A DNA stretch of 64,000 nucleotides. It comes from Flagellimonas marinaquae (GTDB taxonomy: Bacteria; Bacteroidota; Bacteroidia; Flavobacteriales; Flavobacteriaceae). Below are positions 19,501 to 27,457 of the stretch, in pieces. The notes under the pieces were generated by a model. That model made no database searches. It saw only the letters and a list, made by a program, of their open reading frames with translations, and was not told the origin of the DNA. Location of the stretch: positions 1 to 64,000 of the forward strand of contig NZ_RZMZ01000005.1 in assembly GCF_003992675.1 (NCBI RefSeq), written 5' to 3'. The position numbers and the translations under genes are program-made. Position 1 is the stretch's first letter. Every line of letters begins with the position of its first letter.

Positions 19501-19643
19501 TGGGAGTGGTCATCATTGGTGGCACCTTGTTCTCTTTGGTGCTTACCCTGTTTATCATTCCAGCACTTTATTTGATGTGGTCCAAGAAAAAGGTCATACG
19601 CCCAGAATTCAAAAACCTTGAACTTTCCTCCCATGGACATTAA
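16545..19643 (+). CDS. RND efflux pump permease (AcrB/HAE1-type)
   Basis: The 1032-residue inner-membrane pump has the duplicated RND plan: an N-terminal helix (RPVLTIVMNITIILFGIIGYTF), a porter domain, six helices, and a second copy. The proton-relay pair of helix 4 is present as Asp-Asp in LATGLVVDDGIVVTENIYKK, and a helix-10 Lys region is present (LIGLVTKNGILIVEFANQ). It belongs to the hydrophobe/amphiphile exporter class rather than the heavy-metal class. It is the middle gene of a three-gene operon with overlaps of 4 bp before and 11 bp after. The substrate is unknown; drugs, bile-like amphiphiles or lipids are possible. Confidence 0.95.
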   Translation: MNLSTISIKRPVLTIVMNITIILFGIIGYTFLGVREFPSIDPAVVSVRTNYSGANADIIESQITEPLEKAINSIDGIRNITSSSVQGASSITIEFELDKDLEAAANDVRDKVSQARRSLPEDLDAPPVVSKADADADRIISMTIQSDNKNILELSDYAENVISQRIETIPGVSGVQIWGQRRYAMRLWIDPLKLASYGLTVADVRAALLAQNIELPSGKLTGENTELTVKTLGNLNTEEEFNNIIILADGEKLVQLSDIGRASLEGENMETKMSDSGQPMVAIAVVPQPGTNYLEIADAFYKEYEKLQKDLPEDFKLNIVIDDTVFVKKAVTEVAETILISIVLVILVIYLFFRNWSLALRPLLDIPVSLIATFFFMWLLGFSVNVLTLLAIVLATGLVVDDGIVVTENIYKKIEEGMNPIEAAIKGSKEIFFAVISISITLAAVFLPVIFLEGFVGRLFREFGVVLGTAVLVSAFVSLTLTPMLNAYLTKPGKQSRSKFYQVTEKYFVAMNESYKSALEKFMRRKWLSFPILIGCIGLIVLFYSLLQKETAPYDDRSFVRLSVSAPEGSSYEYMDKLMTGITELINDSIPEKKVSLILTSPGFGTSSVNSGRANVALVEPSERERSQHEIAEDLGRWAKAFVGGRSNVSERPTISVNRRGGPPIQFIIQAKNFQKLEEKVPEFMAEAEKDPTFSFVDVNLKFNKPEIYVSIDREKAESLGVSVRDVAQTLQLSLSGQRFGYFLMNGKQYQVIGQFDKQDRNEPTDLTSIFVKNDEGQLIQLDNLVTTEEHSSPPQLFHNNRYMSATVSANLAPGKSIGDGIDAMNAIKDRVLDDTFTTDLGGESRDFVESSSNTAFAFGLAFLLIFLILAAQFESFIDPIIIILTVPMAVAGAMFSLWLFGETWNIFSQIGTIMLIGLVTKNGILIVEFANQLQEENEDLTKMEAIMKASVSRLRPILMTSLTIALGALPIALSLGAASTSRTGMGVVIIGGTLFSLVLTLFIIPALYLMWSKKKVIRPEFKNLELSSHGH

Positions 19644-20943
19644 GAAAAGAGCCTGTACCATATTATGTATTATTGGGGGCATTCTTTACGGTGGGGCCCA
19701 AGAAATACTCACGGTACAGGAAGCCGTACAGATTGCCCTTGAAAATAATTTTCAGATAAAAACCGCCCAAAACGACCTTGAAATGGATGAACTGGGAGCC
19801 ACCTTGGGGCAAGCAGGGATACTTCCTAGGGTCGGTGCCAATTTAACGGACAATAACAGCATTCAGAATTTATCGCAGTTGCGTAACGATGGTACCCTTC
19901 AGGAACGCGACAATGTAAGGAACAGTAGCCTCAACTATGGCGTAGCCTTGGAATGGACGGTTTTTGATGGATTGCGCATGTTTGCCAACCTGGAACAATT
20001 AAAGGAAACCAAGAAATTGGGCGAGGCCGAATTGAAACAAGCCATTTTGACCAGTGTGGGCGAAGTCATGATCACCTATTACGATTTGGTACAACAACAG
20101 CAGCAATTGGCTGCATTGGATAGTACCTTGACCATATCGGAACAGCGGGTGGAACTGGCACAAAACCGTTTTACCATAGGAAAAGCTTCCAAACTTGAAG
20201 TACTGAACGCGCAAGTGGACCTCAACACGGACCAAACCTTGATGCAGCGGCAACTGGAACTCTACAAGAACACCAAAATACAGTTGAACGAGCAATTGGC
20301 CCGTGATTTAAAAATCGACTTTAGGGTAATTCCAGAAATCTTTGTGGACCAAGAATTGATATTGGAAGAACTGGAAACGAAAGTGGCTTCCGAAAATCCG
20401 CAATTGTTGGCCGAAAAAATCAATAAACGCATCAGTGAACTCGAACTCAAACAGATAAAGGCTGCTCGTTATCCATCCGTTTTTGTGACCTCGGGTTACA
20501 ATATCGGGAGTTCCAAATCGGAATTGGGGTTTGCGATAAGCTCTGAGTCAAGAGGGTTCAATTATGGTTTTGGGGCAACGCTCAACCTTTTCGATGGTTT
20601 TAACCAAAATCGAAACGAAAAAATTGGGAAAGTCGCACTAAAGAACGCCGAAATTGCCATTGCACAACAAGAACAGGCCTTAAATTCCTTGGTAAACACT
20701 ACCTATCAAACGTATTTAACCAACATTAGCCTTATGGAGCTTGAGGAAAAAAACGAGACCATCGCCAAGGAAAATTTGGAAATTACCGTTGAAAAATACC
20801 GCATCGGGATAATCCCTACCATAGAATTCAGAACTGCGCAACTCAACTACATTAATGCCAGTGTACGTCTGAGCAATGCAAAGTTTCAGGCCAAGTTATC
20901 GGAAATCGTTCTGAAACAACTTGCTGGGGATTTGGAGATATAA
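19633..20943 (+). CDS. TolC-family outer-membrane efflux protein
   Basis: I chose the ATG at 19633 (MDIKKRACTILCIIGG), which gives a signal peptide; a TTG at 19618 would leave an unlikely leader. The 436-residue product has two outer-membrane efflux repeats: an N-terminal coiled half (ALENNFQIKTAQNDLEMDELG; RFTIGKASKLEVLNAQVDLN) and a second half with the barrel strands (GFNYGFGATLNLFDGF) and YRIGIIPTIEFRTAQLNY. It is the exit duct of the adaptor-pump pair. The start lies inside the end of the pump gene, so translation is coupled. Confidence 0.92.
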   Translation: MDIKKRACTILCIIGGILYGGAQEILTVQEAVQIALENNFQIKTAQNDLEMDELGATLGQAGILPRVGANLTDNNSIQNLSQLRNDGTLQERDNVRNSSLNYGVALEWTVFDGLRMFANLEQLKETKKLGEAELKQAILTSVGEVMITYYDLVQQQQQLAALDSTLTISEQRVELAQNRFTIGKASKLEVLNAQVDLNTDQTLMQRQLELYKNTKIQLNEQLARDLKIDFRVIPEIFVDQELILEELETKVASENPQLLAEKINKRISELELKQIKAARYPSVFVTSGYNIGSSKSELGFAISSESRGFNYGFGATLNLFDGFNQNRNEKIGKVALKNAEIAIAQQEQALNSLVNTTYQTYLTNISLMELEEKNETIAKENLEITVEKYRIGIIPTIEFRTAQLNYINASVRLSNAKFQAKLSEIVLKQLAGDLEI

Positions 20944-21301
20944 CCATAAACTTTCCTTTTGGGTTACACGCCATTGGTTTACTGTCCAATCAAAGTCTAA
21001 ATACAGGACAATGAACGGATATTCTTCTAACTAATCTTGAAGTAAACAGCAAGAATTGAAAATTTTCTGTCCTTGATACTTGTATTGAAGTGATAGTCCC
21101 TAAGGTTTATCAGCCACAACATTCAACCCTTCTCGTTCAAGTTAAGTGATTCATAAAACATAAAAGGATTTTCATACCATTTCAAAAAAAATTTCTACAA
21201 AAAGTACTAAGGGGGGTTCGTGGCTTCTTACAAAACAATATCACAAAAGTTCCTATCAATAATTGTTTCTATTTTTGATAAAGTATTCTAGATATAAAAA
21301 A
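20944..21301 (+). promoter_or_regulatory. Intergenic gap with a possible promoter for the Nudix-type regulator
   Basis: The 358-bp gap between tolC and the regulator holds no clear gene. TATTTTTG at 21270-21277 matches the -7 consensus TAnnTTTG and would start RNA near 21284, about 18 bases before the ATG; the -33 element is poor. It sits in a loose inverted repeat (TATCAATA at 21254-21261 against TTTTGATA at 21273-21280), where the regulator could act on its own gene. No terminator for the efflux operon was found. Confidence 0.4.
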
Positions 21302-22036
21302 ATGATAGAAGATAACTTGGAAGTCACATCGAACCCCAACCAACAATTGAATTATTATGAAAACGAAGATTGTGTCCTCTTGGCGGTCGACTGTATCATC
21401 TTTGGGTTCGATAAGGAAAAACTGAAAATTTTATTGGTCAAAAGAAACATTGAGCCCGAAAAAGGAAAATGGTCGCTTATAGGAGGATTTCTCAAAAAGA
21501 CTGAAGATTTGGATGAGGCAGCAGCACGGGTTTTGGAAACATTGACCGGATTGAGCGACATCTATCTGGAACAGATTCACACCTACAGCAAGATAGATCG
21601 CGACCCAGGACAACGCACCATTTCCGTAGCCTATTATGCTTTGATTGATGTGGACAGTCACCATTTTGATGGAATCCAAATAGACGCCGCACAATGGTTC
21701 GACATCAAGGAAGCCCCAAGCTTGATTTTTGACCACAACGCCATGGTGGAAAAGGCAAAAGCGCGATTACGCAGACGTGCACTTAGCAAACCTATTGGCT
21801 TTGAGCTTCTTCCCGAAAAATTCACCATGCGACAATTACAAAACTTGTATGAATCCATTTTGGACAAGGAATTGGATAAGCGCAATTTCATCAATAAAAT
21901 CAACTCCCTTGACGTACTCATCAAATTGGACGAAAAGGACATGAGCGTTTCCCGAAAAGGGGCATACCTCTATGTTTTCGATAAGGAGAAATACCGAAAA
22001 AAGGTGGAGGAAGACGGGTTTATCTTCAAAATATAA
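21302..22036 (+). CDS. Nudix-fold transcriptional regulator with winged-helix C-terminus (NrtR/AraR-like)
   Basis: The start is the ATG at 21302; an upstream TTG-led extension (from 21263) overlaps the likely promoter. The 244-residue product has an N-terminal Nudix domain (about 15-150; CVLLAVDCIIFGFDKEKLKILLVKR) and a C-terminal DNA-binding domain (about 160-244; FTMRQLQNLYESILDKELDKRNF). The Nudix helix reads GGFLKKTEDLDEAAARVLETLTGL: the catalytic RE and EE pairs of the canonical box are replaced. It should therefore bind a ligand rather than hydrolyse one. Relatives control NAD or pentose genes; here no such neighbours are present, so its regulon lies elsewhere or is just itself. Confidence 0.85.
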   Translation: MIEDNLEVTSNPNQQLNYYENEDCVLLAVDCIIFGFDKEKLKILLVKRNIEPEKGKWSLIGGFLKKTEDLDEAAARVLETLTGLSDIYLEQIHTYSKIDRDPGQRTISVAYYALIDVDSHHFDGIQIDAAQWFDIKEAPSLIFDHNAMVEKAKARLRRRALSKPIGFELLPEKFTMRQLQNLYESILDKELDKRNFINKINSLDVLIKLDEKDMSVSRKGAYLYVFDKEKYRKKVEEDGFIFKI

Positions 22037-22074
22037 ACCCTTAACTATTACCTCTTTTGATTGAGAAAACTGCC

Positions 22075-23775
22075 TCAATCCTTAAAATCGGTGGAAAACT
22101 TCCAAGTTGTTTTATGGTTTTTAGTGAGTGGCAGCTCTTGTAGCAGGCTTCGCAGTAATTCCACGGGCATTCGCCCCTCAAGCATCACCCGGTCATGAAA
22201 TTGTTTTTCTGTCCATCCTTGAGCCAACATTTCATTGCGGAGGGCATAAAATTGCAAACCTCCCATCATATAGGCCAATTGGTATAAGGGCGGATAGCTG
22301 GTGGTAAAGGACCTTCTCACTTCTGCCTCGGCATTCGCATATTCATGCCCGACCTCATCTACCAATAAATCGATACATTCCTGTGGGGTCATTTCCCCTA
22401 AATGGAACTTCAATGAAAAAATAATCCGGGCACATCGGTGAATCCTCCAAAAAAGCATTCCCATTTTCTGTTCAGGGGTCTGCGGAAATCCCTTGTTCCA
22501 AAGAATGATTTCCCAATACAATGACCACCCCTCGGTCCAAAAAGGCGTGGAAAACGGTCTGCGGTAGCTTTTATGGCGACTCGTCATAAAATACTGCAAA
22601 TTATGTCCCGGCAACAATTCGTGTTGCACCGTAGGAAATGAAAAGTTAGGGTTATTCCCCCGCATGCTCATCAACTTGTCGTTATGGTCCATCTCCATGG
22701 TGGGATATGAAATAATGATATCCCGTCCTCCCAGAAAGAAGGGGCTAATTTTTTGCCGCTCGGGGCTCATCATTTTCATGCCCCAGGTTTCCTTGGCCAA
22801 TTCGGGTAAGGTGATCAAATCCCTTTCCTCTATAAAATTCACGGAATGGGCGAATAAATCCATAATGGCCTGGGGCTGCTGACCCGCTGGCACATAGGTG
22901 TTTTTTACATGCTCTAAGGCCTTTTTCCAGTCATCTCCGTACCCAAGCTCCCTAGAAGCCTTGATCATTTCATTTTTGCACCATTCAAATTGCTCCTCTG
23001 CTGTTTTGATGAGTTCCGCTGGGGTGTAGGGAATAAATTCCAACGCCAAACTTTCTTTTAGCGCCTCTTCTCCAATAGGTTTTCCAATAATGCCGCTGCC
23101 GTCGTCCTTTACACTATCCTCGGAATAATTGTCCTTTAGGAATTCGGCATAGGCGGTGAGCTTTTCGTTTAGTTTTTGATATGGTTTCTCCATCCACCAG
23201 GTAAAATCGGGGTCGTAGCCATAGTAAAATTCATAGGCCTCTTTTAACGCTTTTTGGAATGAGGCAACTACATCCGATGCCTTATCTGCAGTTTGCCAAT
23301 CCTTAAAGGGTTTGGACTTCCAGGTTTCCATATCGGCATCAATCGCTTCGGTGGCATTCTGAAACAGTTGTGCCAATTGTTTTGCATCGTGTTTTTTGCC
23401 CCTTCTCCGCTCTTGGATGAACGGGAAAATGGGATTTGCAAAATCGCCCACCTCTTTCACCCGTTTATAAGCGAGGTAGTCTTGATTCAAAAAGTAGTTG
23501 CCCTTGGTCACCAGATTCTTCAACAACACGTAATCCACCTTTCCCTGTCGTGAAAGGGATGCAAAATCAATGGCGTTCATTTTATTTTCCCAGTTCGAAT
23601 AAAATGTCAAAAACCGCTGATAGTACTCTTCGGATTCATCTACTGTATAGGTGCGTTGCAAGGCCCAAGTATCCATTTCAAACTCGGTGACCAAATCCGC
23701 CAATCGACTATTTTGTGCTGTGCTCCAGGTACCCACAAAGGCGACCAATACAATGGTTATTTTCTTTAAGCTCAT
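22075..23775 (-). CDS. DUF885 family putative metallopeptidase, exported
   Basis: The 566-residue protein has an N-terminal signal peptide (MSLKKITIVLVAFVGTWSTAQ). The DUF885 core is clear: a likely zinc-binding HELLPGH motif (in TVQHELLPGHNLQYFMT) and downstream EGWSLYWE supplying the third ligand or glutamate. Members are about 550-600 residues long, so it is full-length. DUF885 proteins are peptidase-like, and their substrates are mostly unknown. The gene lies 90 bp after the hydroxyproline operon on the same strand and might be read through from it, though the gap argues for its own promoter. Confidence 0.85.
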   Translation of the reverse strand: MSLKKITIVLVAFVGTWSTAQNSRLADLVTEFEMDTWALQRTYTVDESEEYYQRFLTFYSNWENKMNAIDFASLSRQGKVDYVLLKNLVTKGNYFLNQDYLAYKRVKEVGDFANPIFPFIQERRRGKKHDAKQLAQLFQNATEAIDADMETWKSKPFKDWQTADKASDVVASFQKALKEAYEFYYGYDPDFTWWMEKPYQKLNEKLTAYAEFLKDNYSEDSVKDDGSGIIGKPIGEEALKESLALEFIPYTPAELIKTAEEQFEWCKNEMIKASRELGYGDDWKKALEHVKNTYVPAGQQPQAIMDLFAHSVNFIEERDLITLPELAKETWGMKMMSPERQKISPFFLGGRDIIISYPTMEMDHNDKLMSMRGNNPNFSFPTVQHELLPGHNLQYFMTSRHKSYRRPFSTPFWTEGWSLYWEIILWNKGFPQTPEQKMGMLFWRIHRCARIIFSLKFHLGEMTPQECIDLLVDEVGHEYANAEAEVRRSFTTSYPPLYQLAYMMGGLQFYALRNEMLAQGWTEKQFHDRVMLEGRMPVELLRSLLQELPLTKNHKTTWKFSTDFKD

Positions 23776-23865
23776 ACGCTCTATTTAGTTGATCAATACC
23801 TAAAGGTAATGATTGATTATTTTCATGTTTTTGATGCACCTTCCACATCTAAATTTCGATGTGCC

Positions 23866-24873
23866 CTAAAGGACCTGAAAACCGTGTGCGTAGGGGTCAT
23901 CGTCATCTATGATGATGTTGTTGTAACCCGTAACCTTTGCCCAGCCTTGAATGCTGGGAACAATGGCCTGTTTTCCATTCAAGGTGGTTTCGGCCTCTAC
24001 TTTCCCAACAAACTTGCTCCCAATAATGCTTTCGTGCACAAAAGGTTCTCCTACCTTCAAAGTTCCTTTCGCATATAACTGGGCCATACGTGCAGAAGTT
24101 CCCGTGCCGCAGGGCGAACGGTCAATGGCCTTGTCCCCATAGAACACCGCATTTCGACCGGATGAAGTGGCATCCAAAGGTTTTCCTGTCCACATCATAT
24201 GGCTCACATCCCGAATGGTTGGGTTTTCCGGATGCACGAACCTATCTGGATATGTCTCGTTTATGGCCTTTCGAACCACTTGTGAAAACTGGATAATCTG
24301 TCCAGCGGTATAGTCCTCCAATCCTGTAAAATGCTCCTGAGGGTCTACAATGGCATAATAATTTCCGCCATAGGCCACATCAAAATGGATTTCACCAAGG
24401 CCCGGGCAGTCAATCGTCAAATTTTCTGCCGCCAAATAGGATTTTACGTTCACCAACTTTACCCATTCTACCTTTTTTCCCGTCAACTGGTATTCAATCT
24501 CAACCAAGCCTGCAGGTGCCTCCATGCGTATTTTTCCCGGGATTTTGGGAACTATCAAACCTTCTTCAATGGCCACTGTTATGGTTCCGATGGTCCCATG
24601 ACCGCACATGGGCAGGCAACCTGAGGTTTCTATGAAGAGAATGGCAAAGTCATTTTCAGCATCATGGGGTGCCATCAAAATACTTCCGCTCATCATATCG
24701 TGACCCCGTGGTTCAAACATTAAACCCCTTCGAATCCAATCGTATTCCCGTAAAAAATGCTGACGCTTCTCGCTCATGTCCTTGCCCATCAAATTAGGGC
24801 CTCCCCCAGCCACAACGCGTACTGGGTTTCCGCAGGTATGGGCATCCACACAAAAAAATGTTTTTCTGGCCAC
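23866..24873 (-). CDS. 4-hydroxyproline 2-epimerase (proline racemase family)
   Basis: The 335-residue cytoplasmic enzyme starts on GTG at 24873. Both catalytic cysteines of the family are present: MCGHGTIG and SPCGTGTSARM. The second Cys rules out the Thr-containing trans-3-hydroxyproline dehydratases. It would convert trans-4-hydroxy-L-proline to cis-4-hydroxy-D-proline, the first step of hydroxyproline breakdown. It is the last gene of a tight operon with the aldehyde dehydrogenase (3 bp gap) and the DapA-like lyase, which are the last steps of the same pathway. Proline racemase activity is the alternative, less likely in this setting. Confidence 0.88.
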   Translation of the reverse strand: MARKTFFCVDAHTCGNPVRVVAGGGPNLMGKDMSEKRQHFLREYDWIRRGLMFEPRGHDMMSGSILMAPHDAENDFAILFIETSGCLPMCGHGTIGTITVAIEEGLIVPKIPGKIRMEAPAGLVEIEYQLTGKKVEWVKLVNVKSYLAAENLTIDCPGLGEIHFDVAYGGNYYAIVDPQEHFTGLEDYTAGQIIQFSQVVRKAINETYPDRFVHPENPTIRDVSHMMWTGKPLDATSSGRNAVFYGDKAIDRSPCGTGTSARMAQLYAKGTLKVGEPFVHESIIGSKFVGKVEAETTLNGKQAIVPSIQGWAKVTGYNNIIIDDDDPYAHGFQVL

Positions 24874-24876
24874 TCG

Positions 24877-26400
24877 CTATTTTTTTAAATGGTCTGGAAG
24901 CAATTCCGTTGGAAATGATTGATAACTAATGGGGCGCACCCAACGCTTGATGGAATGCACACCAACAGCCGTAAACCTTGAATCGGTGGACGCTGGGTAA
25001 GGTCCACCATGTTGCATGGACGCACATACCTCAACTCCTGTGGGCACACCATTGTAAATAATTCGTCCCACGCGATGTTGCAATGCATCGACGATTTTTG
25101 GTAAATTCAAAGTATCATCCTTTTCTGCGATGAGCGTCCCGGTCAATTGTCCTTCCAAGCCTTCAATAATCTGAAGCAATTCCGCTTCGTCCTCACATTG
25201 CACTACCATGGAAAAGGGACCAAAGACCTCTTGGTGCATCTTGGGGTTATCTAAAAATGCCTTACCAGAAACGGTGGCTATGGTTGCGGCGGCTTCGTTG
25301 GCATCCAAATCCCCATCGTAGGTTGCCACCACCTTAACACCTTCTTGCCCGGTTACGGTATCTCCTTTGGAGATGTACCCTTTTTTGATATTGGGATGTA
25401 ACATGATTTGAGGGGCTATGGCGACGGTTTCTTTGGCCAACTCCTGAATAAAACTCTGGGCATCATCACTCTTCAAAGTCAACAAAAGTCCAGGATTGGT
25501 ACAAAACTGTCCTGTACCCAATGTAATGGACCCTGCATAGGTTTTGGCGAGTTCACTTCCTCTTTTCGAAATAGCACTTGCAGTCATGATCACAGGATTG
25601 ATACTGCCCATTTCGGCAAAAACTGGAATAGGCTCCTCTCTTTTGGCTGCCAAATCGAACAGTGCCCTGCCCCCTCCGATACTTCCGGTAAAACCAACGG
25701 CTTTTACTTTTGGATGGTTCACCAAATCAATTCCGGCCTGTACCGAACCATTGATGCTTGAAAAAACGCCTTTGGGCATACCTGTTTTGTTGGCCGCTTT
25801 TACAATGGCAGAAGCAACCAACTCATTGGTTCCCGCATGCATGGGATGAGACTTTACAATCACTGGGCAGCCTGCGGCCAAGGCGCTTGCCGTATCGCCT
25901 CCTGCCGTGGAGTATGCCAACGGAAAATTACTGGCCCCAAAAACGGCCACAGGACCCAAGGGAATCATGGTTTTTCGCAGACTTGGTTTTGGTTGCGGTA
26001 GTCTATCGGGCTGGGCTGCATCAAATGTATTTTCACGCCAATCGTCGTTGGCAACCAGTTCGGCAAACGAACGCAACTGAAAAATGGTGCGTCCCCGTTC
26101 GCCAATGGCCCTACCTTCTGGCAAACCCGACTCCAACATATAAGTGTCAATCAATTCTTGGTCCAGTGCCAACATTTCGTCAGCAATGGTATTTAAAAAC
26201 GCTGCTCGTTGTTTGCCCGGCATACTTCGGAATACCTTAAAAGCCTCCCAAGCCAAGTCTACGGCCGTATCTATTTCATCTTTGGTGGCTTCTACGAATA
26301 CCGTTGGGTTCGGAACGTTCCTCTTGGGATCTGTTGTTCTAAACTCTACGGAACCGTCTGCCTTAAATTGTCCTCCAATACAGTTTTTACCTGTAATCAT
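24877..26400 (-). CDS. 2,5-dioxovalerate (alpha-ketoglutaric semialdehyde) dehydrogenase
   Basis: The 507-residue NAD(P)-dependent aldehyde dehydrogenase has the Lys/Ser cofactor site in IVKSHPMHAGTNELV, Glu in VFAEMGSINPV and the catalytic Cys in GTGQFCTNPGL. The GQFCTNPG form is typical of the 2,5-dioxovalerate subgroup. It oxidises alpha-ketoglutaric semialdehyde to 2-oxoglutarate, feeding the TCA cycle. Its ATG overlaps the stop of the DapA-like gene by 4 bp and its stop is 3 bp before the epimerase, so the three are one translationally coupled operon. Confidence 0.88.
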   Translation of the reverse strand: MITGKNCIGGQFKADGSVEFRTTDPKRNVPNPTVFVEATKDEIDTAVDLAWEAFKVFRSMPGKQRAAFLNTIADEMLALDQELIDTYMLESGLPEGRAIGERGRTIFQLRSFAELVANDDWRENTFDAAQPDRLPQPKPSLRKTMIPLGPVAVFGASNFPLAYSTAGGDTASALAAGCPVIVKSHPMHAGTNELVASAIVKAANKTGMPKGVFSSINGSVQAGIDLVNHPKVKAVGFTGSIGGGRALFDLAAKREEPIPVFAEMGSINPVIMTASAISKRGSELAKTYAGSITLGTGQFCTNPGLLLTLKSDDAQSFIQELAKETVAIAPQIMLHPNIKKGYISKGDTVTGQEGVKVVATYDGDLDANEAAATIATVSGKAFLDNPKMHQEVFGPFSMVVQCEDEAELLQIIEGLEGQLTGTLIAEKDDTLNLPKIVDALQHRVGRIIYNGVPTGVEVCASMQHGGPYPASTDSRFTAVGVHSIKRWVRPISYQSFPTELLPDHLKK

Positions 26401-27320
26401 ACTTCGGTATTTATGTTTTTATAGTCCGGGAGCTCCGGTCTATGTTTCATTGCGGTTTCAATCACTTGTAAAACGCGTTCCCGTTCAGCGCCTTGCAAGG
26501 GCAATCGGGGTGCTCGCACATGTTCGGTGCCAATTCCCGTGGCCACTTCGGCCAGTTTGATGTTTTGCACCAACTGTGGGCTGATGTCCAATTCCAATAA
26601 GGGCATGAACCATCGATATATCTTCAGGGCTTCCCCAATCCTGCCTGCTTTCACCAACTCATAAATGGCAACAGTTTCGGCGGGGTAGGCACAAACCAAT
26701 CCTGCCACCCAACCCACGGCCCCGATGACCAAACTTTCCAATCCCAAGGTATCCACTCCCGTAAAAACCTTTACACGGTCGCCAAACCTGTTCTGGATCC
26801 GGATAACGTTGGTAATGTCCCTAGTGGACTCCTTTATGGCTTGGATATTATCCAACGTAATCAATTCCTCCAACATATCCAGACTTACCTCAATCTTGTA
26901 ATCTACTGGATTGTTGTACAGCATAATGGGTAAAGCCGTGTTTTCTGCCACAGCCTTAAAATAAGCGACCGTTTCATAATCGGTAGCCTTGTAGCGCATG
27001 GGCGGCAACAACATTAATCCCTCTGCACCTACTTTTTCGGCTTTCTGGGCAGCTTCAATGGCGCCTTTGGTACTCTGTTCCGCCACATTCATGATCACTG
27101 GAATTTTTCCGTCGGCCAGTTCTACCGACTTTTTGATCAAGATTTCCTTTTCATCTTGCTGCAAGGTGCTCGCCTCCCCCAAGGTACCTCCTAAAATAAT
27201 CCCATGTACCCCTGCATCGATTTGCGCTTTTATGTTCTTTTCGAACATTTCAAGATCCAAGGTGTCGTCGCTAGTAAACTTTGTAGTTACCGCTGGCATT
27301 ACGCCTTCCCATTTTACCAT
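26397..27320 (-). CDS. DapA-superfamily lyase, probably 1-pyrroline-4-hydroxy-2-carboxylate deaminase
   Basis: The 307-residue class I aldolase-type TIM barrel has the Schiff-base Lys in AIKESTRDITN, the conserved Tyr in IMLYNNPVDYK and the GGTLGEASTL phosphate/carboxylate loop. Lysine synthesis is unlikely, since it sits as first gene of an operon with 4-hydroxyproline epimerase and alpha-ketoglutaric semialdehyde dehydrogenase. In that pathway this family deaminates pyrroline-4-hydroxy-2-carboxylate to alpha-ketoglutaric semialdehyde. Other keto-acid lyases of the family remain possible. The divergent AraC regulator and a good promoter lie just upstream. Confidence 0.8.
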   Translation of the reverse strand: MVKWEGVMPAVTTKFTSDDTLDLEMFEKNIKAQIDAGVHGIILGGTLGEASTLQQDEKEILIKKSVELADGKIPVIMNVAEQSTKGAIEAAQKAEKVGAEGLMLLPPMRYKATDYETVAYFKAVAENTALPIMLYNNPVDYKIEVSLDMLEELITLDNIQAIKESTRDITNVIRIQNRFGDRVKVFTGVDTLGLESLVIGAVGWVAGLVCAYPAETVAIYELVKAGRIGEALKIYRWFMPLLELDISPQLVQNIKLAEVATGIGTEHVRAPRLPLQGAERERVLQVIETAMKHRPELPDYKNINTEV

Positions 27321-27410
27321 AATGTAAGCTTAATTTTTTCCTTTTTAAAATTACGAAGAGACCTACTCTTTCTTTTGTTCGATTATTAGCTTATTATGAT
27401 AGTATATTAC

Positions 27411-27450
27411 CCTAAATTAGCTATAAAATCAATTTTTCAAATAATTTAGG
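27411..27450. promoter_or_regulatory. Inverted repeat and promoter between the hydroxyproline operon and its AraC regulator
   Basis: CCTAAATTA (27411-27419) and TAATTTAGG (27442-27450) are perfect inverted arms 22 bp apart. On the minus strand TTTG (27441-27438) and TAATTTAG (27419-27412) are 18 bp apart and fit the -33/-7 consensus with one mismatch, giving a leader of about 85 bases to the operon ATG at 27320. The arms overlap the -7 element and lie 8 bp before the regulator's ATG at 27458, so a protein bound here could control both directions. Confidence 0.5.
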
Positions 27451-27457
27451 CGTATCC

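Noticed and set aside
22059-22080. Hairpin GATTGAG/CTCAATC as terminator
   Set aside because: Both directions lack a T tract, and one arm overlaps the DUF885 stop codon.
25758-26240. 160-codon + strand open frame over the aldehyde dehydrogenase
   Set aside because: Antisense shadow of a gene with all catalytic residues.
26397-27320. dapA for lysine synthesis
   Set aside because: Family fold fits, but operon context with hydroxyproline epimerase and 2,5-dioxovalerate dehydrogenase favours the catabolic lyase.
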